A stretch of 64,000 nt of DNA from an uncultured Methanomassiliicoccus sp. (GTDB taxonomy: Archaea > Thermoplasmatota > Thermoplasmata > Methanomassiliicoccales > Methanomassiliicoccaceae): assembly GCA_944319735.1 (NCBI GenBank), contig CALUEU010000006.1:62001-126000 (forward strand). The letters run 5' to 3'. The notes beneath the pieces are model-generated. The model saw only the letters and a program-made list of their open reading frames with translations. It was not told the origin of the DNA and made no database searches. This document shows, in pieces, positions 17,402-25,599 of the stretch; positions within the stretch are counted from its first letter, which is position 1, and every line of letters starts with the position of its first letter. The position numbers were made by a program, and so were the translations under genes.

Positions 17402-17878
17402 TCAATGAGATAATAACTCATCAACAAAAGCTCTGGTGTTGTCTAATGCATCATCAACAAGCGGACCTTTTAATCCAGACACTTCGACGCGAAGATCTTT
17501 ATCCGACACGCTCACGCCTTTTTGAGTTAAAGTAGATTTGATGGTTGGTGCAGAGCCGTTGTCTATATACTTTGCCTTCGTCTTTTCCATATTGGGATCG
17601 TTTTCAGGTATCTGCATGATCGTATCAAATGCCACTACAGTTCCAGAAAAATTATTCCAATCAAAAGCATCTAAGAATTTTCTCAGTTTCCTTGTTGGTT
17701 TACCAAAGCGTGTTGGAGACCCTATGAATAAATAGTCACAATCAATTGATTTGAGTTTTGAATCTTTTAGATTATGCAGTAATACTTCATAATCTTTATT
17801 TTTCAATTTCTCTGCGATTGTTTCAGCCACCTGCTTTGTACAACCATATACACTGTCAAAGACGATTACTGCCTTCAT
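17402..17878 (-). CDS. Flavodoxin
   Basis: 158 residues. The FMN phosphate loop is DSVYGCTKQVAETI near the N-terminus, and FIGSPTRFGKPTRKLRKFL fits the second FMN loop. Known: small FMN electron carrier in the cytosol. It lies 2 bp downstream of the purB stop, so it is probably co-transcribed with it. Confidence 0.88.
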   Translation of the reverse strand: MKAVIVFDSVYGCTKQVAETIAEKLKNKDYEVLLHNLKDSKLKSIDCDYLFIGSPTRFGKPTRKLRKFLDAFDWNNFSGTVVAFDTIMQIPENDPNMEKTKAKYIDNGSAPTIKSTLTQKGVSVSDKDLRVEVSGLKGPLVDDALDNTRAFVDELLSH

Positions 17879-17880
17879 GA

Positions 17881-19242
17881 TTAAACAATCCTTTTTCCAA
17901 GAAGTTTTTCTGCGTCGGCAACAACTCTATCTACCATCTGAGGCGCTGAACCAACGTAACTATTGGGATCCAAAGCAGCATCTAATTCAGACTCTGATAT
18001 TAGTCCCATCACTTCAGCATTTTCAATCAAAGCTTCTCTAAGGGATTTTCCTTCACTTTCGGCTTTAATGCTTATCTGCCTGACGAGTTCATGTGCATTT
18101 TGCCTTCCAATACCTTTAGATGACAGAGTTAACAAGACAGACTCCGCCATTATGAAGCCATTTGAAGAACTGATATTACGTTGCATATTATAGCTGTGAA
18201 CTTCAATGTGTGAAAAAACGTTATTTATTTTATTCAGAATATCGTCGGTTAGAACCATTGAATGAGTTAAGATGAATCTCTCTGCAGAAGAGTTTGTAAG
18301 ATCACGTTCGTGCCACAAAATCATAGATTCCATTTGGGGTGCGATGTATGACCTTACAATTCTTGCAAGACCGCAGACATTTTCAGATAACATTGGATTT
18401 CTTTTTTGAGCCATGGTGGAAGATCCTACCTGTTTCTTTGCATCAAATGCTTCAGAAACTTCCCCAATTTCAGATCTCTGAAGATTTCTAACTTCTGTGG
18501 CATACCTCTCACAAGATGTAGTTATCAAACCTAACAAAAAGACTATTTCAGCATATCTGTCGCGGCATACAATTTGCGTAGCAGCTTCTTCTATACCGAG
18601 TCCAAGATCCGCCATAACCTTTTCTTGAATTTCAAAGAATTTGTCTGCAAAGCCAGCACCGGTCCCAATTGCTCCAGACATTTTTCCTACACAGGCACGT
18701 CTTTTTATCTCCTGAAGACGCTCATAATGCCTCATCATTTCTGAGACATAACCAGCAATTTTGAACCCAAATGTTGTAGGTATCGCGAATTGTCCATGGG
18801 TACGGCCAATTTCAACAGTATCTCTATGTGCATATGACAATTTAACTAGAGTACATATGAATTCATCCAGGTCAGCCTCAATTATCTCCAGAGCAGATTT
18901 TATCTCTAAAGCTGCAGCTGTATCAACAATATCATTAGATGTGGCTCCCAGATGGACGTACTTTCCAGCATCGCCGCATTGATCTGAAAGTGCTTTGACC
19001 ATTGCCATAATGTCATGTTTGGTCTCAGCTTCAATCTTTTTTACACGTTCAAGAGAGACGTTGTCTAAATTTGCTTTCGCTGTTATTTCATTAGCAGATT
19101 CGACTGGTATATTTCCTACTGCAGCGTGTGCTCTAGCCAGAGCTGCTTCAACAAGAAGTTGACTTTTAAGTCTGCTTTCCTCAGAAAAGACAGACTTCAT
19201 CTCGTTTCTTCCATATCTGTAGTCCAAAGGACAGATTAACAT
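17881..19242 (-). CDS. purB: Adenylosuccinate lyase
   Basis: 453 residues. The superfamily signature GSSTMAQKRNPMLSEN and the archaeal start ICPLDYRYG are visible. The ATG at 19242 is chosen rather than an upstream in-frame start at 19299 because a TATA box (19278-19285) lies inside that longer frame and would give a transcript starting near 19255. Known: cleaves SAICAR and adenylosuccinate in purine synthesis, releasing fumarate. The flavodoxin gene follows immediately. Confidence 0.95.
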   Translation of the reverse strand: MLICPLDYRYGRNEMKSVFSEESRLKSQLLVEAALARAHAAVGNIPVESANEITAKANLDNVSLERVKKIEAETKHDIMAMVKALSDQCGDAGKYVHLGATSNDIVDTAAALEIKSALEIIEADLDEFICTLVKLSYAHRDTVEIGRTHGQFAIPTTFGFKIAGYVSEMMRHYERLQEIKRRACVGKMSGAIGTGAGFADKFFEIQEKVMADLGLGIEEAATQIVCRDRYAEIVFLLGLITTSCERYATEVRNLQRSEIGEVSEAFDAKKQVGSSTMAQKRNPMLSENVCGLARIVRSYIAPQMESMILWHERDLTNSSAERFILTHSMVLTDDILNKINNVFSHIEVHSYNMQRNISSSNGFIMAESVLLTLSSKGIGRQNAHELVRQISIKAESEGKSLREALIENAEVMGLISESELDAALDPNSYVGSAPQMVDRVVADAEKLLGKRIV

Positions 19243-19277
19243 GACATCACTTTCCAAGGCACCATAGCAACATGCCT

Positions 19278-19285
19278 TATATAAA
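19278..19285 (-). promoter_or_regulatory. TATA box of purB
   Basis: TTATATAA on the minus strand, about 26 bp before the predicted transcript start near 19255; decides the purB start codon. Confidence 0.65.
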
Positions 19286-19345
19286 TCTCGTATAAACACC
19301 TATACAGCAAGAAGATTAATAGAGCGAGGTCTAGAAGATACTCAG

Positions 19346-19696
19346 ATGGATGTCCTTGAAGCCGGCAGATTGCTTACGGATGGATATGCTTTACGCATTC
19401 TAGCAGCAGTTTCATACAAATCCAAAGGCGCACAAGAGGTATCTGAAGAATACAGTATACCAATTGCAGCCTGCTATAGGAGGATTAAGGAATTAGAGAA
19501 AGCTGGACTAATTATTAAATCTGGAAGAATTCTCAATCAAAAAGGTAAAAGAGTCTCTATATACAGCTCCATGCTGAAAAGTGCGGAAATGCTATATGAA
19601 AATGGACACATGCGGGTAAAATTTAGCCTGAAAACAGGAGGAGCTGATCGTTTTGGAAGCGGATGGCATGAAATTGACCTCAAAACTGCCATGTAA
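19346..19696 (+). CDS. Winged-helix transcriptional regulator
   Basis: 116 residues. A helix-turn-helix of ArsR/winged type is visible: AQEVSEEYSIPIAACYRRIKELEKAGLI (about residues 29-56), followed by a basic wing KQRKGKRV-like segment at 64-71. Its C-terminal 45 residues have no recognisable sensor. It diverges from purB with a shared 100-bp intergenic region. Regulated genes unknown. Confidence 0.75.
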   Translation: MDVLEAGRLLTDGYALRILAAVSYKSKGAQEVSEEYSIPIAACYRRIKELEKAGLIIKSGRILNQKGKRVSIYSSMLKSAEMLYENGHMRVKFSLKTGGADRFGSGWHEIDLKTAM

Positions 19697-19860
19697 AGGC
19701 TTTATTACTTCCTAGTTACACAAATTAGATGTGTGAATAGAATAATTCATATCTGGCAATATGATGATAGACATGTGCGTCATGAGAAAGTAATATAAAC
19801 GAGTGTCAGTATCCCCTTCGTTGCCAAGCTATTTATTTGCTTGAATTGAGCGTGGAACGT

Positions 19861-20733
19861 ATGACTGAACTTTTGGAGGAACTTGAACAAAAGCGTCAAT
19901 TACATAACGTTGAGGCGGAGAAACACCGCAGGATACGTGATGAACTGAATGAAAAGACGAAAGAATGGGTCGAAAAGAGAGATTCCCTTAATGCTCAGGT
20001 TAGGGAGCTTGTAGACCAGGCAGCAAAACATCGTGAGTCTAGAGATGAGCTGAATGTCAAAGTGCGTGAAGCTAAAGAAGAGCGCGATGTTTGGAATAAA
20101 GTTGTCAATGATTTGAATGAAAAAGTCACAAAAATAAAGAAAGACAACTTACCTAAAAACAACGGCCCTTCGGTTCAAAAACTCAAAAAAGAATTGAAGT
20201 CTCTTGAATTTAAGCAAATGACATCTGTGCTCTCTAAAGGAAAAGAGCAAGAACTTATTGATCAAATGGCTAAACTTCAGGCTGAAATTAAAGAGCGCGA
20301 AAAAGCCTATGATCAGAATGACGATATTAAAGATGCTTTGAAAGAACTGCGTGATGCAAAGGAGAAAGCCGAAGTGTATCACCATAAAGTATCAGAATAT
20401 GCAGAAAGTGCACAGTCAGAACACGACGCTATGATTGCTTTGTATGAGCAGGCAGACGCCTTAAGAAAAGAAGCAGATGCAGCTCAGGAAGCTTTCATTA
20501 CTAACAAAGTCAATTCCGATGAAGAGCACAAGAGATATATTGAAAATATACGCCAGGTACATGATTATGATAAGATCTTAGCTGGAATGAGACAAAAAGC
20601 TCGCAAAGCTAAGAAGAAAGATGATGAGGCTTCAGCTAAAGAAGAGGCAGAAAAGATCTTCGATCGTTTCAAGGCTGGAGAAAAACTCAGTACCGATGAT
20701 CTGATGGCGTTACAGAAATCAGGATACCTCTAA
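19861..20733 (+). CDS. Archaeal coiled-coil protein (COG1340-like)
   Basis: About 290 residues, almost entirely charged heptad repeats rich in Glu, Lys and Arg from the N-terminus to about residue 240, then a short globular end. The repeated RDELNxK(T/V)(K/R) units near residues 25-80 are characteristic of the uncharacterised archaeal coiled-coil family COG1340. ATG at 19861 is preferred over TTG at 19837. A TATA-like stretch lies near 19791-19799. Function unknown; the family has been considered SMC-like in structure only. Ends in a clear hairpin terminator. Confidence 0.8.
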   Translation: MTELLEELEQKRQLHNVEAEKHRRIRDELNEKTKEWVEKRDSLNAQVRELVDQAAKHRESRDELNVKVREAKEERDVWNKVVNDLNEKVTKIKKDNLPKNNGPSVQKLKKELKSLEFKQMTSVLSKGKEQELIDQMAKLQAEIKEREKAYDQNDDIKDALKELRDAKEKAEVYHHKVSEYAESAQSEHDAMIALYEQADALRKEADAAQEAFITNKVNSDEEHKRYIENIRQVHDYDKILAGMRQKARKAKKKDDEASAKEEAEKIFDRFKAGEKLSTDDLMALQKSGYL

Positions 20734-20756
20734 ATTCATCCACCTTAAAACTAATT

Positions 20757-20792
20757 GCATGGGTGAACCCCATGCATATCATTTAGTTTTTT
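20757..20792 (+). terminator. Hairpin plus T-tract terminator
   Basis: Stem GCATGGG/CCCATGC with a 5-nt loop, followed by a seven-T run at about 20786-20792. It ends the coiled-coil gene and separates it from the small RNA and srp54. Confidence 0.8.
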
Positions 20793-20927
20793 TACAGTTG
20801 CTTTTAATTGGATTTATCAGTTAATATAAATTATACATTATAATGCATAATGATATTCTGTGTCCAGACATAGAGAATGATATACAATTATGTAAAAAAG
20901 CATATATAATGGCACTATAAAGGAAAG

Positions 20928-20935
20928 TATAAATA
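20928..20935 (+). promoter_or_regulatory. Strong TATA box for the small RNA / srp54 unit
   Basis: GTATAAAT(A) with an upstream purine-rich GGAAA (BRE-like). The usual 24-27 bp spacing puts the transcript start at about 20952-20957, exactly the 5' side of the outer stem of the structured RNA. Confidence 0.75.
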
Positions 20936-20951
20936 GTGTTTAGAGAATATT

Positions 20952-21059
20952 AGGTTGGGAAGGACGAGCTAGTCTACAGAGTGCATCCCATCCCTTCTGA
21001 CAGAGCTAGCCGTCCGCTTCCTATGCGTATGTTTTTTTAGCAAAGTTAATAACCAACCT
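20952..21059 (+). ncRNA. Small structured RNA, 5S-rRNA-like, upstream of srp54
   Basis: 108 nt closed by AGGTTGG (20952-20958) pairing with CCAACCT (21053-21059). Inside, GGACG-A-GCTAG (20962-20972) pairs with CTAGCCGTCC (21006-21015), with one bulged A. At its tip CAGA (20977-20980) pairs with TCTG (20996-20999) around a 15-nt loop holding ATCCCATCCC. The order (outer stem, stem II, short CAGA/UCUG stem, C-rich loop with CCCAUxCC, then GACxG...AGCC) matches helices I-II-III and loop C of archaeal 5S rRNA. The remaining 37 nt (21016-21052) are AT-rich and do not form the normal helix IV/V arm. It may be a reduced 5S rRNA, a 5S-derived leader of srp54, or an unrelated RNA. Confidence 0.6.
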
Positions 21060-21083
21060 TCGCTCTCAACTGCTCTGGTATAC

Positions 21084-22421
21084 ATGGTGCTCGAAGGACT
21101 TGGACAATCTCTAAGAAATGCTATTTCTAAAATTACAAGAGCTAACCACATCGATGAAGAGTTAATCAAAGAGATCTCCAAAGACATACAAAGAGCACTG
21201 TTACATGCAGATGTGAATGTAAAACTTGTTTTAGAATTGACTAAAGAGCTTGAGAATAAAGCACTTCATGAATCCCCGCCATCTGGAATGAGTGCTAAAG
21301 AATATGTGATTAGAATAATCAATGATGAACTGACTAAAATTCTAGGTGACCCAAGACCATTACCAATTAAGAAGCAGACAATAATGATGGTTGGGCTGTA
21401 TGGGCAAGGTAAAACAACCACAACTGGAAAATTAGGTAGATACTTCACAAAGAAAGGACTAAAAACTGGAGTCATAGCTGCCGATGTCCATCGTCCTGCA
21501 GCTTTTGATCAATTAAAACAAGTTGCAGAAAAGGTTAATGTATCTTTTTACGGAGAAGAGGGTGTAAAGGATGCACCTGCAATTGTAAAAAGAGGATTGG
21601 AACATTTTTCAAACATGGATGTAATCATCATTGATACATCTGGACGTCATGCATTAGAAGAAGATCTTATTCAAGAGATTAAAGATGTAGCAGATGTAGC
21701 AAATCCAGACGAAAGAGTTCTTGTTTTAGACGCTGCGGTGGGGCAGCAAGCAGGCCCACAAGCTAAAGCGTTCCATGATGCTGTCAACATTACAAGTGTA
21801 ATTATTACCAAAATGGATGGTACTGCAAAAGGCGGAGGAGCATTATCGGCAGTGGCTCAGACCAACGCTCCAATTTCATTCATTGGAACTGGTGAACATC
21901 TTGTAGATTTAGAACCATTTGAATCTGCAAGATTTGTTTCTAGACTTCTTGGAATGGGCGATATTCAAAGCCTCCTTGAAACTGCAAAAGAAAACATCTC
22001 TGAAGAGCAGGCTGAAGAAACTGTTAAAAAAATGATGTCTGGGAAATTTACACTAGTTGAGATGTATGAGCAGATGGAAATGCTCACAAACATGGGACCT
22101 CTTCAAAAGGTTATGAACATGATACCTGGAATGGGAAATCTTGAAGGAAAGGTGGATATGGAAGAATCCCAAGATAAACTCAGACGCTTCAGATATATCA
22201 TGGACTCAATGACCCAGGAAGAAATGGAAGATCCTAAAGTAATCAAAGCATCACGAGTGGCACGTATTGCTAAGGGTGCAGGTGTTGAAGCTAAAGACGT
22301 AAGGGAACTTATTAGGCAATATAACACGTCTAAAAAAGCTGTAAAAGGATTTATGGGAAATCGTAAGCTTAGAAAACAGCTTATGAAACAACTCTCGTCA
22401 ACCGGAGTTGATCAGGAATGA
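21084..22421 (+). CDS. srp54: Signal recognition particle protein SRP54
   Basis: 445 residues. The N domain is followed by the GTPase with G1 GLYGQGKTTTTGKL (residues about 104-117), DTSGRH and TKMDGTAKGGGAL. The C-terminal M domain is methionine-rich (EMLTNMGPLQKVMNMIPGMG). Known: binds signal sequences and SRP RNA helix 8 and targets ribosomes to the membrane with FtsY. It starts 24 bp after the structured RNA and shares its promoter. The stop overlaps the trmY start (ATGA). Confidence 0.97.
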   Translation: MVLEGLGQSLRNAISKITRANHIDEELIKEISKDIQRALLHADVNVKLVLELTKELENKALHESPPSGMSAKEYVIRIINDELTKILGDPRPLPIKKQTIMMVGLYGQGKTTTTGKLGRYFTKKGLKTGVIAADVHRPAAFDQLKQVAEKVNVSFYGEEGVKDAPAIVKRGLEHFSNMDVIIIDTSGRHALEEDLIQEIKDVADVANPDERVLVLDAAVGQQAGPQAKAFHDAVNITSVIITKMDGTAKGGGALSAVAQTNAPISFIGTGEHLVDLEPFESARFVSRLLGMGDIQSLLETAKENISEEQAEETVKKMMSGKFTLVEMYEQMEMLTNMGPLQKVMNMIPGMGNLEGKVDMEESQDKLRRFRYIMDSMTQEEMEDPKVIKASRVARIAKGAGVEAKDVRELIRQYNTSKKAVKGFMGNRKLRKQLMKQLSSTGVDQE

Positions 22422-23017
22422 GACGCTTTGTAGTAGTTGGGCATAAAGCCACGTCATCTGGTAACTTTAAACTAGAAGATATGGCTGGTGGGGCTGGACG
22501 TTTGGATATTCTTATACGTTGTATAAACTCAGCATTTTTCTTATCTCATTCCATTAGAAAAGATGTTGAAATATATCTTGTTGTACTAGGTGGAGAAGAT
22601 GCTCCAAAAACAATAAGAATCGTAGGGTCTGAAGTAAAATATCTAAATCCTGACGAACGCTCTACTGGTGCACTCATCCGAAATGCATTGATGATGGATG
22701 TAGAAGACAGAGAGATGCGTTCCTCACCAGGCATATACATCTCTAGAGACTCTTTTTATGATGTGATCAACCGCCTTTCAGCCAGATCAAAGATAGTTTA
22801 TCTTCGAGAAAATGGCGTAGACGTACAAAAGGCAGAATTTTCAGAGGACGTTACATTTGTCCTTTCAGATAATCAAGATTTAACCAGCCAAGAAGACGAT
22901 ACACTTTGTTCACTAAATCCTGCGATTTGCTCACTTGGCCCATATTCATATCATGCAGATCATTGCATAGTCATAATTAACAACGAATTGGACCGACGTG
23001 AACCGAATAATGCATAA
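22418..23017 (+). CDS. trmY: tRNA (pseudouridine(54)-N1)-methyltransferase TrmY
   Basis: 199 residues. FVVVGHKATSSGNFKLEDMAGGAGRLDIL and NPDERSTGALIRNAL are recognised family stretches, quoted here in part. Known: SPOUT-class enzyme making 1-methylpseudouridine at position 54 of archaeal tRNA. Translationally coupled to srp54 by a 4-bp overlap. Confidence 0.93.
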   Translation: MRRFVVVGHKATSSGNFKLEDMAGGAGRLDILIRCINSAFFLSHSIRKDVEIYLVVLGGEDAPKTIRIVGSEVKYLNPDERSTGALIRNALMMDVEDREMRSSPGIYISRDSFYDVINRLSARSKIVYLRENGVDVQKAEFSEDVTFVLSDNQDLTSQEDDTLCSLNPAICSLGPYSYHADHCIVIINNELDRREPNNA

Positions 23018-23059
23018 TGTAACTTAATTATTATTAAAAAAACAATCATGGAGATTAAC

Positions 23060-23263
23060 ATGTCAGAAAAAGTACAGATTCCACAGCACAACCATTGTCG
23101 TACCTGCGGAAAAGCATTCATTGGCACCGAGAGGTATTGTTCAGATGCGTGTGCATCAAGAAATAAAGGTGAGATCAAGAAAAAGAAAAAAGAACTGTAT
23201 GTGCTCTTTGGAGTGCTTATGGTAATTATGATCATAGCAATTGTGGCCGGAATGGTTATTTGA
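23060..23263 (+). CDS. Zinc-ribbon protein with C-terminal membrane anchor (DUF2116-like)
   Basis: 67 residues from ATG at 23060, which has a GGAG eight bases upstream; an ATG at 23048 is possible but would include that site. Zinc-ligand pattern C-R-T-C-G-K near residue 14 and Y-C-S-D-A-C, then a very basic KKKKKE stretch and one membrane helix at the end. Known: DUF2116 proteins have this plan; the role is unknown. Its stop overlaps the TTG start of the next gene. Confidence 0.8.
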   Translation: MSEKVQIPQHNHCRTCGKAFIGTERYCSDACASRNKGEIKKKKKELYVLFGVLMVIMIIAIVAGMVI

Positions 23264-24225
23264 GAGTAGGATTAGGTGGAACATTCAATGTCCTGCATAT
23301 GGGACACTGTGCATTACTCGATACTGCTGTAGCCACAGGAGACGAGGTCTGCATAGCAATAACATCTGATGAATTCATTTCAAAAACTAAAGAATGCCAC
23401 ATACCCTTAGTAGAAAGAGTAAAACGTGTTGATCAGTATCTTTCATCTAAATGCAGTAACTATTCGATTACAGTAATTGATACGCCTGAAGGAAATGCAC
23501 CTTACGATGAGCTTCTGGATGCCATTGTTGTGTCTCCCGAAACATACAAAAATGCATTAAAAATAAATGAACTCAGAGAACTTAATAATTTACAGCCTCT
23601 AAAAATAATCAGAGTCTCTCATATATTAGCTGAAGATGGGATACCAATATCGTCTACCAGAGTCCTCTCTGGAGAGATAGATATTAACGGAAAGATGCTT
23701 CGCCCTTTAAAAATTGCAGTTGGGTCATTAAATAAAATAAAAATTGAAGCAACTAGGTCTGCATTTTTACGATTCTATGATAAAGTGGAAGTTTTCGGAG
23801 TGGATGTTCAATCTGGAGTACCTGAACAACCTAAAGAAAATGAAACCCGACAAGGATCTATAAACCGGGCTAGAAGATGCATAAGAGATGCGGACTATGG
23901 TGTTGGTTTAGAAGCTGGTGTTTTTGAGATGGAAGATGGTTTGTATGATGTACAGTATTGTTCCATAGTTGATAAGGCAAATAAGATAACAATTGGTCAT
24001 GGGCCCGGATTCAGATATCCTGATGCCGTTAAAGAAAAAGTTGAAAGGGGTTGGACGGTTGGTGATGCGTTCAATACCATGTATGAATGGGAACGAAAAG
24101 GAATGGGGGAAGGAGCGATCGGATGTCTTACAAAAGGTGTTATCACAAGAACACAGCTTTCTGAACAGGCGGTGATTGCTGCATTAGTACCTCGAATAAA
24201 AAGAGAAATGTTTCCTGAGATTTAG
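23260..24225 (+). CDS. Fusion of phosphopantetheine adenylyltransferase-like and inosine/xanthosine triphosphatase (YjjX/DUF84) domains
   Basis: 321 residues starting with TTG inside a TTGA overlap. Residues 1 to about 145: nucleotidyltransferase with GGTFNVLHMGH and ISSTRV, the archaeal PPAT form of coenzyme A synthesis. Residues about 150-321: KIAVGSLNKIKIEATRSAF, GSINRARRC, GLEAGVF and GEGAIGCLTKG, typical of the DUF84/YjjX NTPase that removes deaminated purine nucleotides. Known: both are separate enzymes in most organisms. Inference: one chain may combine CoA synthesis and nucleotide pool cleaning; the linker is short. Convergent with and overlapping the transporter gene by 4 bp. Confidence 0.88.
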   Translation: MRVGLGGTFNVLHMGHCALLDTAVATGDEVCIAITSDEFISKTKECHIPLVERVKRVDQYLSSKCSNYSITVIDTPEGNAPYDELLDAIVVSPETYKNALKINELRELNNLQPLKIIRVSHILAEDGIPISSTRVLSGEIDINGKMLRPLKIAVGSLNKIKIEATRSAFLRFYDKVEVFGVDVQSGVPEQPKENETRQGSINRARRCIRDADYGVGLEAGVFEMEDGLYDVQYCSIVDKANKITIGHGPGFRYPDAVKEKVERGWTVGDAFNTMYEWERKGMGEGAIGCLTKGVITRTQLSEQAVIAALVPRIKREMFPEI

Positions 24226-25160
24226 ACTGTTAATACAGGTTGAGTTTCTTCATTTTTTATTTTGCTTACAGGAAACATAAATTTACTCACATAAATCAGC
24301 CAGACAATATCAACAGTCATGCATACTGCTGCGGGTATGGCAGCAGCATCTCCAATCAAAATTACAGCTAGTGCACCTGCCATTCCTGTATTTTTATGAG
24401 TTGCAAAAAGGATTTCTGGCACTCTATCTTCTCGAGGTTCTTCTTTCTTTTTTAAATAAGCATTCAGGATGATTCCTACTCCAAATGTTCTTACAACTGC
24501 GGCGATCAGTAAGGATATTAAAAGAACTGGTTCACCGAAAAATACATAATTGTTTGAACCTGCGATTGCTATGACTAATATTGCAAACAAAAGATTGATT
24601 GTTATCGCACCAGCCGCGGGAGGTATGTGAAGACGTCTCATGAATCTGGATACAATTAATGGAACTATGATCAAGATTGCAATATATTTCAGAAGAGTCT
24701 CTGGATTTATTGCCTCCCCTAAGAAGATAAGAGTTATCAATGGTGTTACTATCAGTGCTGCAAAATAGATAACGGTAGAAGACACTATGGAAGATTTCAT
24801 ATTTCCCAACAATAAAGCAGTAAATGGGATGACTGATACTGCTGAAGGGACTGCAGCCTCTAAGATCCAACCATGCCTTATATCACCTTGGAAGAAGAAT
24901 GAAATTAGCACAGTTACTGCTACTCCTAGGACCATGCATAAGAAAAATGCCTTTAAAATGTCTTTAGAATAGAATTTAGGATTTAAACCTGCCAATCTTA
25001 TATTACATAATGAGAAGCACATCATCAAGCAAAGAGAAACCATGGCGATGTCTTTGTTAGTAATAGATTCAGTCTCTGGGAAGCCTCCACAGATTAATGC
25101 GATAACCAAGGCTACCACCAATACTAGTGAATTATTCCCAAGAAGATCTCTTATTCTCAC
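24222..25160 (-). CDS. Bile acid:sodium symporter (BASS)-like membrane transporter
   Basis: 312 residues with about nine to ten hydrophobic helices. The centre and C-terminal parts (PSAVSVIPFTALLLGN; EILFATHKNTGMAGALAVIL) resemble the crossing motifs of the SBF/BASS superfamily, which includes ACR3-like carriers. The substrate cannot be told. GTG start at 25160. It is transcribed alone. Confidence 0.65.
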   Translation of the reverse strand: MRIRDLLGNNSLVLVVALVIALICGGFPETESITNKDIAMVSLCLMMCFSLCNIRLAGLNPKFYSKDILKAFFLCMVLGVAVTVLISFFFQGDIRHGWILEAAVPSAVSVIPFTALLLGNMKSSIVSSTVIYFAALIVTPLITLIFLGEAINPETLLKYIAILIIVPLIVSRFMRRLHIPPAAGAITINLLFAILVIAIAGSNNYVFFGEPVLLISLLIAAVVRTFGVGIILNAYLKKKEEPREDRVPEILFATHKNTGMAGALAVILIGDAAAIPAAVCMTVDIVWLIYVSKFMFPVSKIKNEETQPVLTV

Positions 25161-25468
25161 ATAGTTTGGAAATATAGATGATATTTAGTACTTTTCCTAT
25201 ACAATCATCTGTTTCGCAGTAAAAATCTATGAAAAACATATAATTTACATCTAAAACTACGATATATCCAAATATATTACGAAATACAAGATGATATTGA
25301 TTGAAAATGGATAAATTCATCAAATAGGAAAAACAACAGATATGGCATCTTCAAGCAACTTCAAAGAAATTTTTGAAATAGACTTAAAAATCTCACACGA
25401 TGACTGTTTCGGACTGAATGTTACATTAATCAGGAATGTAAAATATAGAACCGGCCAGAAAGTAAAAA
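25161..25468. other. Intergenic region without recognised gene
   Basis: 308 AT-rich bases between the BASS-like transporter start and tRNA-Ser. Apart from probable promoter elements for the transporter near its left end, nothing convincing is seen. Confidence 0.5.
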
Positions 25469-25556
25469 TGGCGCCGAGGGGGAGATTTGAACTCCCGTGG
25501 TGAGACACCACCAGTTTTCAAGACTGGCGCCGTAGGCCGGACTTAGCTACCTCGGC
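25469..25556 (-). tRNA. tRNA-Ser (anticodon TGA)
   Basis: Minus-strand tRNA with acceptor GCCGAGG/CCTCGGC, discriminator G and an encoded CCA. Anticodon stem CCAGT/ACTGG holds loop CTTGAAA (anticodon TGA). A long variable arm (GGTGG...CCACC) is present as expected for class II tRNA-Ser. Contrast: the tRNA-Ala of this window has no encoded CCA. Confidence 0.95.
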
Positions 25557-25599
25557 TTAATAAAAGTCTGAATATCTTACTTGATATAAACCTTTGGCT

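Noticed and set aside
20969-21187. 72-codon minus-strand frame across the small RNA and the srp54 start
   Set aside because: It crosses a structured RNA and the srp54 N-terminus, with a Ser/Arg-rich product of no known family.
25320-25511. 63-codon minus-strand frame beside tRNA-Ser
   Set aside because: It runs into the tRNA gene and has no features of a protein gene.
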